In this document: positions 1 through 7,096 of the stretch, one piece after another
How the letters are laid out: each line of letters opens with the position of its first letter
Numbering within the stretch: position 1 is the stretch's first letter
Assembly: GCF_028285565.1 (NCBI RefSeq)
Contig: NZ_JANQOY010000200.1
Location: 1-42,679, forward strand
From: Acaryochloris sp. IP29b_bin.148
GTDB lineage: Bacteria; Cyanobacteriota; Cyanobacteriia; Thermosynechococcales; Thermosynechococcaceae
DNA length: 42,679 nt
Reading direction: 5' to 3'
Position numbers and translations under genes: made by a program
Notes under the pieces: generated by a model
What the model was told of the DNA's origin: nothing
What the model saw: only the letters and a program-made list of their open reading frames with translations
Database searches by the model: none

Positions 1-1
1 T

Positions 2-1045
2 ATGGCAACAGTTTTAGCAATTGAAACGAGTTGTGATGAAACTGCCGCTGCAGTTGTAAAAAAACGTCACATTTTAAGTAATATTGTTGCGTCCCAAATC
101 GACATTCATCGGCCCTATGGAGGTGTGGTACCAGAGGTTGCCTCTCGCCACCACGTGGAATCCATCAATGATGTGGTTGCAGAAGCATTATCCCAAGCAA
201 AAACAGACTGGCAAGACATTGATGGCATTGCTGTGACTTGTGCGCCAGGACTGGTAGGAGCATTGCTCGTGGGGTTAACCGCCGCCAAGACCTTAGTGAT
301 GCTGCACCACAAACCCCTGATTGGGGTTCACCATTTAGAAGGACATATTTGCGCATCCTACCTCCAAAATCCTGATTTAGTACCGCCTTTTCTCTGCTTA
401 TTAGTGTCAGGAGGCCATACTAGCCTGATTCAGGTGGAAGGCTGTGGCCAATACCATACCCTAGGCCAAACCCGAGACGATGCGGCTGGTGAAGCCTTTG
501 ACAAAGTTGCTCGCCTGCTGGACTTAGGCTATCCCGGTGGACCTGCCATTGACCGGATTGCCATATCAGGCAATTCCCAGGCGTTTAACTTACCTGAAGG
601 GAAAATCTCTTTACCTGAGGGCGGCTTTCATCCTTATGACTCTAGCTTTAGTGGCCTAAAAACAGCCGTTCTCCGTTTGGTAGAATCCCTTCGACAGCGA
701 GGTGAAGACCTCCCGGTTGCTGATATTGCCGCCAGCTTTCAACACACTGTTGCCAAAGCATTAACTCGCCGCACCATCAACTGTGCGGTGGACCATGGTC
801 TATTCACCATTGCCGTTGGCGGTGGCGTTGCTGCAAATAGTGCCCTGCGGGATCAGTTATCAGCAGCGGCCCAGAAAAAAAATCTTCAGGTTCTCTTTCC
901 CCCCTTATCTCTTTGTACAGATAATGCCGCGATGATCGCCTGTGCAGGCGCAGAACATTTGGATCGAGGCCATCGGTCTGCCCTCACTCTGGCCGCATTA
1001 TCCCGAATGCCTATTTCTAAAGTGATGGAATTGTACTCAGGTTAA
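2..1045 (+). CDS. tsaD: tRNA N6-adenosine threonylcarbamoyltransferase TsaD
   Basis: TsaD transfers the threonylcarbamoyl group from threonylcarbamoyl-AMP to A37 of ANN-decoding tRNAs, together with TsaB and TsaE in bacteria. The 347-residue product has full family length. It opens with the ASKHA phosphate-binding motif ETSCDET (residues 8-14). It carries the metal-binding HxxxH pair H111 and H115, the glycine motif VSGGHT near residue 136, and the C-terminal [11 protein letters not shown] and CTDNAAMIA motifs. The ATG lies two bases into the window, so the promoter and ribosome-binding site are outside it. The ZIP transporter gene follows after 32 bp on the same strand and may be co-transcribed. 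The identification is secure. Confidence 0.97.
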   Translation: MATVLAIETSCDETAAAVVKKRHILSNIVASQIDIHRPYGGVVPEVASRHHVESINDVVAEALSQAKTDWQDIDGIAVTCAPGLVGALLVGLTAAKTLVMLHHKPLIGVHHLEGHICASYLQNPDLVPPFLCLLVSGGHTSLIQVEGCGQYHTLGQTRDDAAGEAFDKVARLLDLGYPGGPAIDRIAISGNSQAFNLPEGKISLPEGGFHPYDSSFSGLKTAVLRLVESLRQRGEDLPVADIAASFQHTVAKALTRRTINCAVDHGLFTIAVGGGVAANSALRDQLSAAAQKKNLQVLFPPLSLCTDNAAMIACAGAEHLDRGHRSALTLAALSRMPISKVMELYSG

Positions 1046-1077
1046 TCCCAAATGCAACAATCTTTGGAGCAGGCTGT

Positions 1078-1851
1078 ATGAATCTAATCGTGATGGGGTC
1101 AGTCGCTAGTTTAGGGGCTGGTATGGCAACCGGCATCGGTGCATTGCCTGTATTATTCATCAAAACTCTGACGGATCGCCTGCAAGGTATTTTTCTCGGC
1201 TTTGGTGGCGGTGTTATGTTGGCAGCCACGGCCTTTTCTCTGATTGTGCCAGGAACAGATTTAGCAATAGGCCAAGGCAATACCGAAACCCAGGCTGCCC
1301 TAATTATGGTGTTGGGTATTTTGCTAGGAGGTGGGTTCTTGTGGCTGGCCCATAACAACTTTCCCCATGAACATTTTTTCAAAGGCCAGGAAGGCCCCTC
1401 CACTTCTAATTTGGCTCGCATATGGCTATTTGTGGTCGCGATTACCCTTCACAATTTCCCAGAAGGAATGGCGGTAGGCGTTGGGTTTAGTGGAGGTTCC
1501 CTGTCGAGTGGGATTGCGCTTGCCATTGGCATTGGCTTGCAGAATATACCTGAAGGACTTGTTGTGGCTGTGGCCTTGCGATCGCTCAACTACTCGTCAC
1601 TTTATGCCTTGGGGGTAGCTTTTCTTACGGGCTTAGTAGAACCTGTCGGCGGTGTTGTGGGGGCTAGTATTATCAGCCTGGCCCAACCCCTATTGCCCTG
1701 GGCAATGGCCTTTGCTGCAGGAGCTATGCTATTTGTCATTAGTGATGAAATTATCCCCGAAACCAGCCGTAAGGGCATTCAACAGGAAGGTACCCTCGGT
1801 ATCATGCTGGGGTTTGTAATGATGATGTATCTAGATGTTGCTCTAGGGTAG
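1078..1851 (+). CDS. ZIP family metal transporter (GufA-like)
   Basis: This is a 257-residue inner-membrane protein predicted to move divalent metal ions such as zinc into the cytoplasm. It has about eight hydrophobic segments. The two metal-site motifs of the GufA-type ZIP branch are HNFPEG (residues 125-130) and QNIPEG (155-160). A short His-containing loop (HNNFPHEHF, about 92-100) lies between segments, as is usual for ZIP proteins. The ATG at 1078 is preceded by a purine-rich stretch (TTTGGAGCAGG). It lies 32 bp after tsaD on the same strand, but the two are not functionally linked. The metal specificity cannot be read from the sequence. Confidence 0.9.
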   Translation: MNLIVMGSVASLGAGMATGIGALPVLFIKTLTDRLQGIFLGFGGGVMLAATAFSLIVPGTDLAIGQGNTETQAALIMVLGILLGGGFLWLAHNNFPHEHFFKGQEGPSTSNLARIWLFVVAITLHNFPEGMAVGVGFSGGSLSSGIALAIGIGLQNIPEGLVVAVALRSLNYSSLYALGVAFLTGLVEPVGGVVGASIISLAQPLLPWAMAFAAGAMLFVISDEIIPETSRKGIQQEGTLGIMLGFVMMMYLDVALG

Positions 1852-1863
1852 TCGACTAGGAGC

Positions 1864-2091
1864 ACTAGAGCTAAACACCATCCCCCTACCATCCCACACC
1901 GCCCAGTTCTTACCCCAAAATATTGACGTCTCGATTGCCCGTTTCAGAGCCAGTGGGAGACATCATGGAAATCACTCCAGTGAGATCGCGCTCAATTCTC
2001 AGGGATTGATCAGCTGACAAAACTCAAAAAACTGCTCATCCGTCATCGAAACAGATGAGGGGAGTTGCAGCGTCACAGGTGATAGGGGCAT
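1864..2091 (-). pseudogene. truncated, frameshifted copy of a Uma2 family nuclease gene
   Basis: Read on the minus strand from the ATG at 2091, this encodes a near copy of the N-terminus of the intact Uma2 protein at 6427-7011 (MPLSPVTLQLPSSV versus MTLSPVTLQLPSSV). After about 27 codons a one-base deletion brings a TGA into frame, and a second gap of 5 bases lies further on. The catalytic half of the gene is absent. The similarity stops 12 bp from the end of the ZIP transporter gene. This is a dead fragment, most likely left by a duplication or recombination event. It is not expected to make a nuclease. Confidence 0.85.
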
Positions 2092-2156
2092 GGCAAAAAT
2101 TAGCCTTGCGGCCATTTATAGTTCAGTTCTGTTGTTATCCTAATATTTCTCCCTTA
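1864..2156. repeat. direct repeat copy A (Uma2 5' end and upstream region)
   Basis: About 293 bp here match 6777-7076 in the same orientation. By eye the copies are mostly identical from 1914 on, with a 5-base gap near 1907 and a 1-base gap near 2003. The match covers the first 78 or so codons of the Uma2 gene and about 65 bp upstream, ending at the shared TAATATTTCTCCCTTA. The two copies bracket the toxin-antitoxin/NACHT-GUN4 segment. A HIP1 octamer in copy B (6901-6908) is mutated in this copy. Confidence 0.85.
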
Positions 2157-2324
2157 TCACTCTTGCATCACTAAAAATACCTCTTTTGCAGCCAATGGGA
2201 TAAGGCTAACGCTATTGATTTACCTTATCGTGGTTGACTTGATTGGGAGATGAACGAGACATCTAGGAATAGCCTCCCAAAGCTGCTGCTAGAATCACAA
2301 TATCTCAACTGAAAGGACTCTAGC

Positions 2325-2543
2325 GTGAACCCTTTGCAGCAAAATATACATGCCTACATTCGATTAGATGAAGAAGAAAGTTACGTGGCTGAGTGTATGG
2401 AAATTGCTGTGGTGACTCAGGGTAAAACCTTGGATGAAGTATCACAGAATTTGGTTGAGGCGGTTAGCCTACATCTAGATGGAGAAGACCCGGCAGAATT
2501 TGGTCTGGTTGCCCAGCCAGCTCTTGCAGCAGTCTTGGGATAA
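2325..2543 (+). CDS. HicB-like (UPF0150) protein, possible orphan antitoxin
   Basis: This 72-residue protein matches the small HicB/UPF0150 fold: a beta strand with an acidic EEESYVAECMEI segment, then VVTQGKTLDEVSQNLVEAVSLHL, which forms the usual helix. HicB proteins neutralise HicA mRNA interferases. No HicA-like ORF is adjacent, and no separate DNA-binding tail is visible. The start is GTG at 2325, preceded by GAAAGGAC about 8 bases upstream. It converges on the RelE-type toxin gene, whose 3' end is 46 bp away on the other strand. It may be an orphan antitoxin or a solo HicB-like protein with another role. Confidence 0.75.
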   Translation: MNPLQQNIHAYIRLDEEESYVAECMEIAVVTQGKTLDEVSQNLVEAVSLHLDGEDPAEFGLVAQPALAAVLG

Positions 2544-2589
2544 ATCCAGATAAATGATAGTTCAAAGAGAATAAGGAATATTTCTTAGA

Positions 2590-2841
2590 TTAGCGAATTA
2601 GTCTGTCATATTCATCATGGCCCCCAATCCAGACCCAGATAAAGTCTGGGCCGTCTTCTACAGCAAGAGCACGATGACTGAGGCCGACTCTTACTGACCA
2701 ATATTTACCGACTTTCTTGAAATTGAGAGAAGGATGGGATGAATCAGCTTTGAGTAGGTCAAAGTTTTTTCGGGCTAGGTTCTGGATTGTTTGGGGCAGG
2801 GTCGAAAACCGTTTCCAGAACTGTGGTGTCGTTCGATGCAC
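2590..2841 (-). CDS. RelE/ParE-family toxin
   Basis: This basic 83-residue protein has the RelE/ParE toxin pattern: an N-terminal helical stretch ending in LARKNFDLLKAD, then FKKVGKYWSVRVGLSHRALAV and the C-terminal WVWIGGHDEYDRLI. RelE-type toxins cleave mRNA at the ribosome, while ParE types inhibit gyrase; which applies here is not visible. The start is GTG at 2841, directly after the TAA of the upstream antitoxin with no spacer (TAAGTG). The two are therefore almost certainly translationally coupled, antitoxin first. The pair sits inside the repeat-bounded island. Confidence 0.8.
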   Translation of the reverse strand: MHRTTPQFWKRFSTLPQTIQNLARKNFDLLKADSSHPSLNFKKVGKYWSVRVGLSHRALAVEDGPDFIWVWIGGHDEYDRLIR

Positions 2842-3042
2842 TTATAGATCTTGAAGTTGGCCTTGGGATTTGGCTGCCATTGCTTCTTCAAGCAAGAAAT
2901 CCAGTTTACCTGCTGCAACGTCAGCTTCTAGCTGTTGGTCCCACAGTTGCCAATCTTTGTGGGCAAACCACTCTCTTAATCGGACAAAATCTTCAGGAGA
3001 AAGTGCTTCGATATCAGCTTGGATTCGCTTTATGGGGGGCAC
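2842..3042 (-). CDS. antitoxin of the RelE/ParE-type pair
   Basis: This small acidic helical protein (66 residues) contains the block SPEDFVRLREWFAHKDW followed by QLEADVAAGKLDFLLEEA. I recognise this block as the small partner regularly found upstream of RelE/ParE-family toxins in cyanobacteria and other bacteria. It should bind and neutralise the toxin encoded immediately downstream, and such proteins often repress their own operon. No helix-turn-helix is obvious in so short a protein. The start is GTG at 3042. The stop codon abuts the GTG of the toxin gene, so the two form an operon. Confidence 0.75.
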   Translation of the reverse strand: MPPIKRIQADIEALSPEDFVRLREWFAHKDWQLWDQQLEADVAAGKLDFLLEEAMAAKSQGQLQDL

Positions 3043-3371
3043 GGTTAAATTAGAGTCCTAATGAGATTCGATTTCCATCCTAGCAATAGTTTCACTATCC
3101 CAAGCAGTCATATTAAGCTGCAACGTTTGACAGAGATGGGCAAGCAAACACTGACGATTCCTAACCACAAGCAACTTTCGACGTGAACTTGCCGTGCGAT
3201 TTTTCGGCAAGCAAGCCCATACATACCTATCTCAGAATTAGCATCCTATTTCTACGATTCCTAGTGCTGTTCTATGGCTAATTCATGTTGGTCTGCTGCC
3301 AAAAAATAGCGACTTTATTTTAAGAAAAGGCTTATTCCAGGCAGTACAGGTTTAAAACTATAGGTAGATTT
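3043..3371. other. intergenic, no supported gene
   Basis: About 330 bp separate the toxin-antitoxin operon from the NACHT-GUN4 gene, which diverge from here, so both promoters should lie in it. On the minus strand a stop-free frame of about 57 codons ends at a TAG just upstream of the antitoxin GTG. It has no ATG near its beginning and no family I recognise, and it may be a gene remnant. No clear repeats or hairpins were seen. Confidence 0.5.
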
Positions 3372-3386
3372 GTGCTTGTAGTCGTT

Positions 3387-5648
3387 ATGCCTGAAGATTC
3401 GCTCAATTATACGCCTACCAATATCGAGAAGGTTTTTGAGTTACTAGACAATAAGTTAGTCACTTTTGGTGCTCCAGGAGCGTTATCTTTCGTCGGTATT
3501 ACTAAAGCACGAGAGAATCAATGGACTGATGCAGGTTTGTGTTTTATTGGCGCTGCTAGTATTTGGTTAGCCATCAAAATTGGGAAAAAATTAGCTCCGA
3601 AGATTGATCAGGTTCTGGATTGGAGCATCAATATGGCCGAGCAATCTCTGCTCAATACTTGGGCAGCGTTTCGGTCAGATTTTACCCGTGTATATCTTCA
3701 ACGTCAGGCTAATCTTTGCGAGGAAGCAATTACTGAAGGTTTTAACCCAGATAACACTGCAATTCCACTTTTAGAAGAGGTTTTTGTGCCTTTAGATCTG
3801 AGTGGTGCTGGAGTTATGGAGTTTGGTGAGCATCGTAAAGGGAACCCACTGGCAACAGAGACTGCTTCTAAACCAGATTCTTTGGATATCTGGCGATTGT
3901 TGGGGAGAACTCGTCAAGATCGCAAGTTCAAGAGAATGGTGATTCTTGCCAAGGGCGGGATGGGCAAAACAACCTTGCTGCGACATATTATTTTGATTTA
4001 TGCCCAAGAGAAATATCGACGCCGGGGTGCGCCAAAACTAACGCCTATTCTGTTGCGTTTGAGAAATTTTGCACAGACTTGGAAGTTAGAAACTTTGCCG
4101 AGTCTTCCTCAACTGATTACAGAGATTCATCTGCCAAAGCTTTTCAACCATGTCTCTGAGAAATGCCCCCCAGCCTGGGCGCAGAAACAGCTAGAGAGTG
4201 GCTCAGTATTGGTGCTATTGGATGGGTTTGACGAAGTTCCTGAAAATCAGCGCAGCAAGGTAAGTCGTTGGATCAGTAAGCAGATGGAGGACTATAAGGA
4301 AGCGGTCTTTATCCTGACTTCGCGCCCAGCCGGATATAAAGACTACACAGCCCAAAAGCCTGCTGTGCCCATTTTTATCAATAAGTTTTCAGAACAGCAG
4401 CAAGAGAGCTTTATTAAACGGTGGTACATCTGCCAGGAAAGATGTTTCCGTAGTCGAAAGCAGCGTAAACATGCCGATCAAGTGGCTGAGAACCGAGCAG
4501 CAGATCTGATTAGCCAATTGCGCCAGCGACGAGAAGAGCTAGGCGAGATAGCGGAGAATCCACTGCTGCTCAATATGCTGGTGACATTTCATCGTTTGGC
4601 CCCATCCACACAACTCCCTCGGCAGCGACTTGAGCTATACCAAGGGATTTGCAAATTACAGCTCGATGACCGTCCCAAAGCCCGCTTTATCCCCATGCAC
4701 TTGTCTTTCTCTAAAAGCATGGGGATTTTGCAAAAAATTGCTCTCAAGATGGTGAAAGAACAGCATATAACGATTGCCCATTCATCTTTACAAGAATTTT
4801 TACGCCATTTCCCAGTTTGGCAACAGGAGCAGGTGAGTGCTGAAGAATGGGTTAAGCAAGTGGTTGAGGTGAGTGAGCTGTTGGTGGAACGGGAGAAAGG
4901 GGAGTACGAATTTCCACATTTAAGTTTTCAAGGATTTTTTGCTGCTAACCAGTTAGCTATTCCTCAGGGGGCTGCAGATGGTCACCCCTATACAAATTTG
5001 GTGTTAGGGAACTGGAACGAAGCCAAATGGCGAGAGACCGTTTTGCTTTATACAGCTCAACTGCCCCCCACCAGGCTTCAGGAGGTAATTACTAAAGCTT
5101 GTGAGCAAGACAGTGAAGCAGCGGAGTTAGCAGCAGTTTGCCTGAAGGAATATCCTAAACCAGACAAAGTAGACATACACAGTCTGTCTGCCATTATCCA
5201 AGATTCTAAGTATCAAACCTTGGAAGAATTGCTGAAAACACAACATTGGCAAGAAGCCGATCAAGAAACCTATCGCTTGATGATTACTACGGTGGGTAAA
5301 GAAGATGGGCAATGGTTTGATGCCGATGACTTGAAGACTTTTCCTTATGAAGATCTACAAATTCTGGATCATCTATGGGTGAAATACAGTGAGGGAAAAT
5401 GGGGTTTCAGTGTGCAAAAGCAAATTTGGGAAAAATGTGGTAGTCCTAGATTTTTCAATAGTGATTGGGACAAGTTTGGTGATTGTGTTGGCTGGAGAAA
5501 GAAAGGCAAGTGGCTACCTATTCACCAACTCACTTTTGACCTCAACCAAATCACTGGAGAACTTCCCACAGCTCACAGGAGGGGAGAAATGTATTGGCGT
5601 AGTGAATTGGGGGTGACGAATTCTCTTCTCGCACGTGCAGACTTGTAG
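3387..5648 (+). CDS. NACHT-domain NTPase with C-terminal GUN4 domain
   Basis: This is a STAND-type NTPase, about 753 residues from ATG 3387; a GTG at 3372 would add five. I number residues from 3372. One hydrophobic segment at about 54-70 could anchor it or form a helix. The NACHT core has a P-loop GGMGKTT (195-201), Walker B VLVLLDGFDE (279-288), an arginine-containing TSRPAGY (316-322) and NPLLL (396-400). The FPHLSFQGFFAA block (514-525) typical of NACHT proteins follows. Residues about 612-735 match GUN4: FPYEDLQILDHLW, SEGKWGFSVQ, the DKFGDCVGWRKKGKW block and a LPTA ending. GUN4 binds protoporphyrin IX and Mg-protoporphyrin in chlorophyll synthesis. As a NACHT fusion it may act as a sensor or an effector-linked module. 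Bacterial NACHT proteins often act in phage defence; that role is inference here. Confidence 0.88.
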   Translation: MPEDSLNYTPTNIEKVFELLDNKLVTFGAPGALSFVGITKARENQWTDAGLCFIGAASIWLAIKIGKKLAPKIDQVLDWSINMAEQSLLNTWAAFRSDFTRVYLQRQANLCEEAITEGFNPDNTAIPLLEEVFVPLDLSGAGVMEFGEHRKGNPLATETASKPDSLDIWRLLGRTRQDRKFKRMVILAKGGMGKTTLLRHIILIYAQEKYRRRGAPKLTPILLRLRNFAQTWKLETLPSLPQLITEIHLPKLFNHVSEKCPPAWAQKQLESGSVLVLLDGFDEVPENQRSKVSRWISKQMEDYKEAVFILTSRPAGYKDYTAQKPAVPIFINKFSEQQQESFIKRWYICQERCFRSRKQRKHADQVAENRAADLISQLRQRREELGEIAENPLLLNMLVTFHRLAPSTQLPRQRLELYQGICKLQLDDRPKARFIPMHLSFSKSMGILQKIALKMVKEQHITIAHSSLQEFLRHFPVWQQEQVSAEEWVKQVVEVSELLVEREKGEYEFPHLSFQGFFAANQLAIPQGAADGHPYTNLVLGNWNEAKWRETVLLYTAQLPPTRLQEVITKACEQDSEAAELAAVCLKEYPKPDKVDIHSLSAIIQDSKYQTLEELLKTQHWQEADQETYRLMITTVGKEDGQWFDADDLKTFPYEDLQILDHLWVKYSEGKWGFSVQKQIWEKCGSPRFFNSDWDKFGDCVGWRKKGKWLPIHQLTFDLNQITGELPTAHRRGEMYWRSELGVTNSLLARADL

Positions 5649-6023
5649 ACGTTTGCACAAAATAGCCCTGAATATTGTAGAAGCATTGTTTGATACATAC
5701 ATCAACACAAAATCGATCTTTTCAAAGATTCTTTATCAACCCTAATTTCTATCAATGGTGGTATGAAATTTGAGTCGAATTGAGTTCTCACCACCTCCGG
5801 ATTCCAGTAATTCGCTAATACAAACTTCATTGCCACCGCTTGAATCTCAGGATCTAAACCCTCCCAATCATCCCAAGGCAACCGAGTTTGCCCAGGGGAG
5901 GGTTTGCGCAGTTTCCGTCTCAACTTCAGTTTCACCAACAACTTTGTTCCCCAATGGTTTCTCTGGGGTGGTTTGGGCTTGGGTTTATACCGCTGACAAA
6001 AACGTCGATAGGCCCGAGCACAA
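5649..6023. other. intergenic stretch with a gene fragment only
   Basis: Between the NACHT-GUN4 gene and the higB remnant there is no intact gene that I can support. The only coding-like content is the minus-strand fragment described separately at 5702-6023. The first 50 bases after the NACHT-GUN4 stop are AT-rich with no convincing terminator. Confidence 0.4.
5702..6023 (-). pseudogene. 5'-truncated fragment of an unrecognised gene
   Basis: An open minus-strand frame ends at 5702. Its C-terminal part (LPWDDWEGLDPEIQ, then LANYWNPEVVRTQFDS) looks protein-like, with ordinary amino-acid composition. Upstream the frame continues through a basic, proline-rich stretch (RAYRRFCQRYKPKPKP) but has no ATG. 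It runs into the remnant of higB on the other strand at about 6024, so the N-terminus appears to be missing. A shorter reading from the TTG/GTG codons near 5941 would give 79 residues. I do not recognise the family. The abrupt junction suggests the tail of a gene joined here by recombination. Confidence 0.35.
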
Positions 6024-6083
6024 ATTTCAATTGAATTTGTCGATGGAGACGTTTTAAAACTTGATTATGAGGACTATCACTGA
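6024..6083 (+). pseudogene. higB: higB toxin remnant (last 19 codons)
   Basis: In the frame ending at the TGA 6081-6083 the sequence reads ISIEFVDGDVLKLDYEDYH. This matches the conserved end of HigB toxins, which usually finish in a VDYEDYH-like motif. The TGA overlaps the ATG of the following antitoxin gene as TGATG, the classic higBA coupling. The rest of the toxin, about 70 codons, is gone and is replaced upstream by an unrelated fragment. Only an inactive tail remains. Confidence 0.75.
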
Positions 6084-6373
6084 TGCTGATGCACAATCCA
6101 CCCCATCCTGGCGAAGTGATTCAGGGGCTATTTATCAAACCCAACGACTTAACCCTAACGGATGTTGCCAAAGCCCTAAACGTCAGCCCAAGCAACTTCT
6201 CACGCTTAATTAATGGCAAAATTGCCCTCAGTTCGGACATGGCCGTCCGGCTCTCTAGAGTCCTGGGGCTAGAGCCGTTGACCTGGATGCGGATGCAGGC
6301 TGACTACGATATTTGGAATGTACAGCAACAGGACGATCATGCTGAACTAAAACGGCTGGTTGGGGAAGCGTAA
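6083..6373 (+). CDS. higA: HigA family antitoxin (HTH), orphaned
   Basis: This 96-residue protein has a Cro/CI-type helix-turn-helix: PPHPGEVIQG at the start, then LTLTDVAKALNVSPSNFSRL and the INGKIALSSDMAVRLSRVLG block typical of HigA/VapI. It would normally bind HigB and repress the higBA promoter. Only the last codons of higB remain upstream, so the antitoxin is without its toxin unless a partner exists elsewhere. The ATG at 6083 overlaps the TGA of the higB remnant; a second ATG lies two codons later. It may still act as a DNA-binding protein or cross-neutralise other HigB toxins. Confidence 0.85.
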   Translation: MLMHNPPHPGEVIQGLFIKPNDLTLTDVAKALNVSPSNFSRLINGKIALSSDMAVRLSRVLGLEPLTWMRMQADYDIWNVQQQDDHAELKRLVGEA

Positions 6374-6426
6374 GCAACCTGTTCGCAGCATCAATGGTTC
6401 TCAAAAAAGTCGTCCCACGCCCAGAC

Positions 6427-7011
6427 TCACCAAACCTTCGTCAAATTCAACACAAACCCTGACAATTCAGGCTCAGCACTGATCTGACTTGGACTCTGCA
6501 GGCACTCAATGTCTTGCTGAGGGCGATACACAAATACCCGGCGCTGATGCCGATCAATTAGCCACCCCAATCGACATCCCGGCTCCGCTAAATATTCCGT
6601 CATCTTGTCTTGCAACGGCTGCAAACTATCCGAAGGCGATCGCAGCTCCACCACAAAATCAGGACAAATCGGCGCAAACCGCTGCTGTTGTTCCAACGTT
6701 AGCCCTTGCCACCGCTCCAGACTAATCCAAGCCGCATCCGGCGATCTTTCTGCCCCACTGGATAACTTAAACCCCGCACTCGAACTAAACACCAACCCAC
6801 TGCCATCCCGCTCCGCCCAATTCCACAACTGCCCCAAAATATTGACTTCTCGATTGCCCGTTTCAGAGCCAGTGGGAGACATAATGGAAATCACTCCAGT
6901 GCGATCGCGCTCAATTCTGAGCGCCTGATTCATCTGACAAAACTCAAAAAACTGCTCATCCGTCATCGAAACAGATGAGGGGAGTTGCAGCGTCACAGGT
7001 GATAGGGTCAT
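6427..7011 (-). CDS. Uma2 family endonuclease (DUF820)
   Basis: This 194-residue protein belongs to the Uma2/DUF820 group of PD-(D/E)xK-fold nucleases, highly multiplied in cyanobacteria and of unknown physiological role. The catalytic pattern is visible: PDAAW (D92), then PDFVVELRSPSD (E122) and a downstream lysine near 136 (QDKMTEYL). GWLIDRHQRRVFVYRP completes the fold. The ATG at 7011 lies in the duplicated segment, whose broken copy is at 1864-2091. The gene is convergent with higA and divergent from cobJ. A HIP1 octamer lies inside the coding region at 6901-6908. Confidence 0.88.
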   Translation of the reverse strand: MTLSPVTLQLPSSVSMTDEQFFEFCQMNQALRIERDRTGVISIMSPTGSETGNREVNILGQLWNWAERDGSGLVFSSSAGFKLSSGAERSPDAAWISLERWQGLTLEQQQRFAPICPDFVVELRSPSDSLQPLQDKMTEYLAEPGCRLGWLIDRHQRRVFVYRPQQDIECLQSPSQISAEPELSGFVLNLTKVW

Positions 7012-7076
7012 GGCAAAAATCAGCCTTGTGGCTATTTATGGTTCAGTCCTGTTGTTATCCTAATATTTCTCCCTTA
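6777..7076. repeat. direct repeat copy B (intact Uma2 5' end and upstream region)
   Basis: This is the partner of 1864-2156 in the same orientation. It comprises the first 78 or so codons of the intact Uma2 gene plus about 65 bp upstream. Homology ends at TAATATTTCTCCCTTA, after which the two loci differ. Between the copies lie about 4.6 kb. Confidence 0.85.
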
Positions 7077-7096
7077 GCCCTAACCGGAACATTCCC

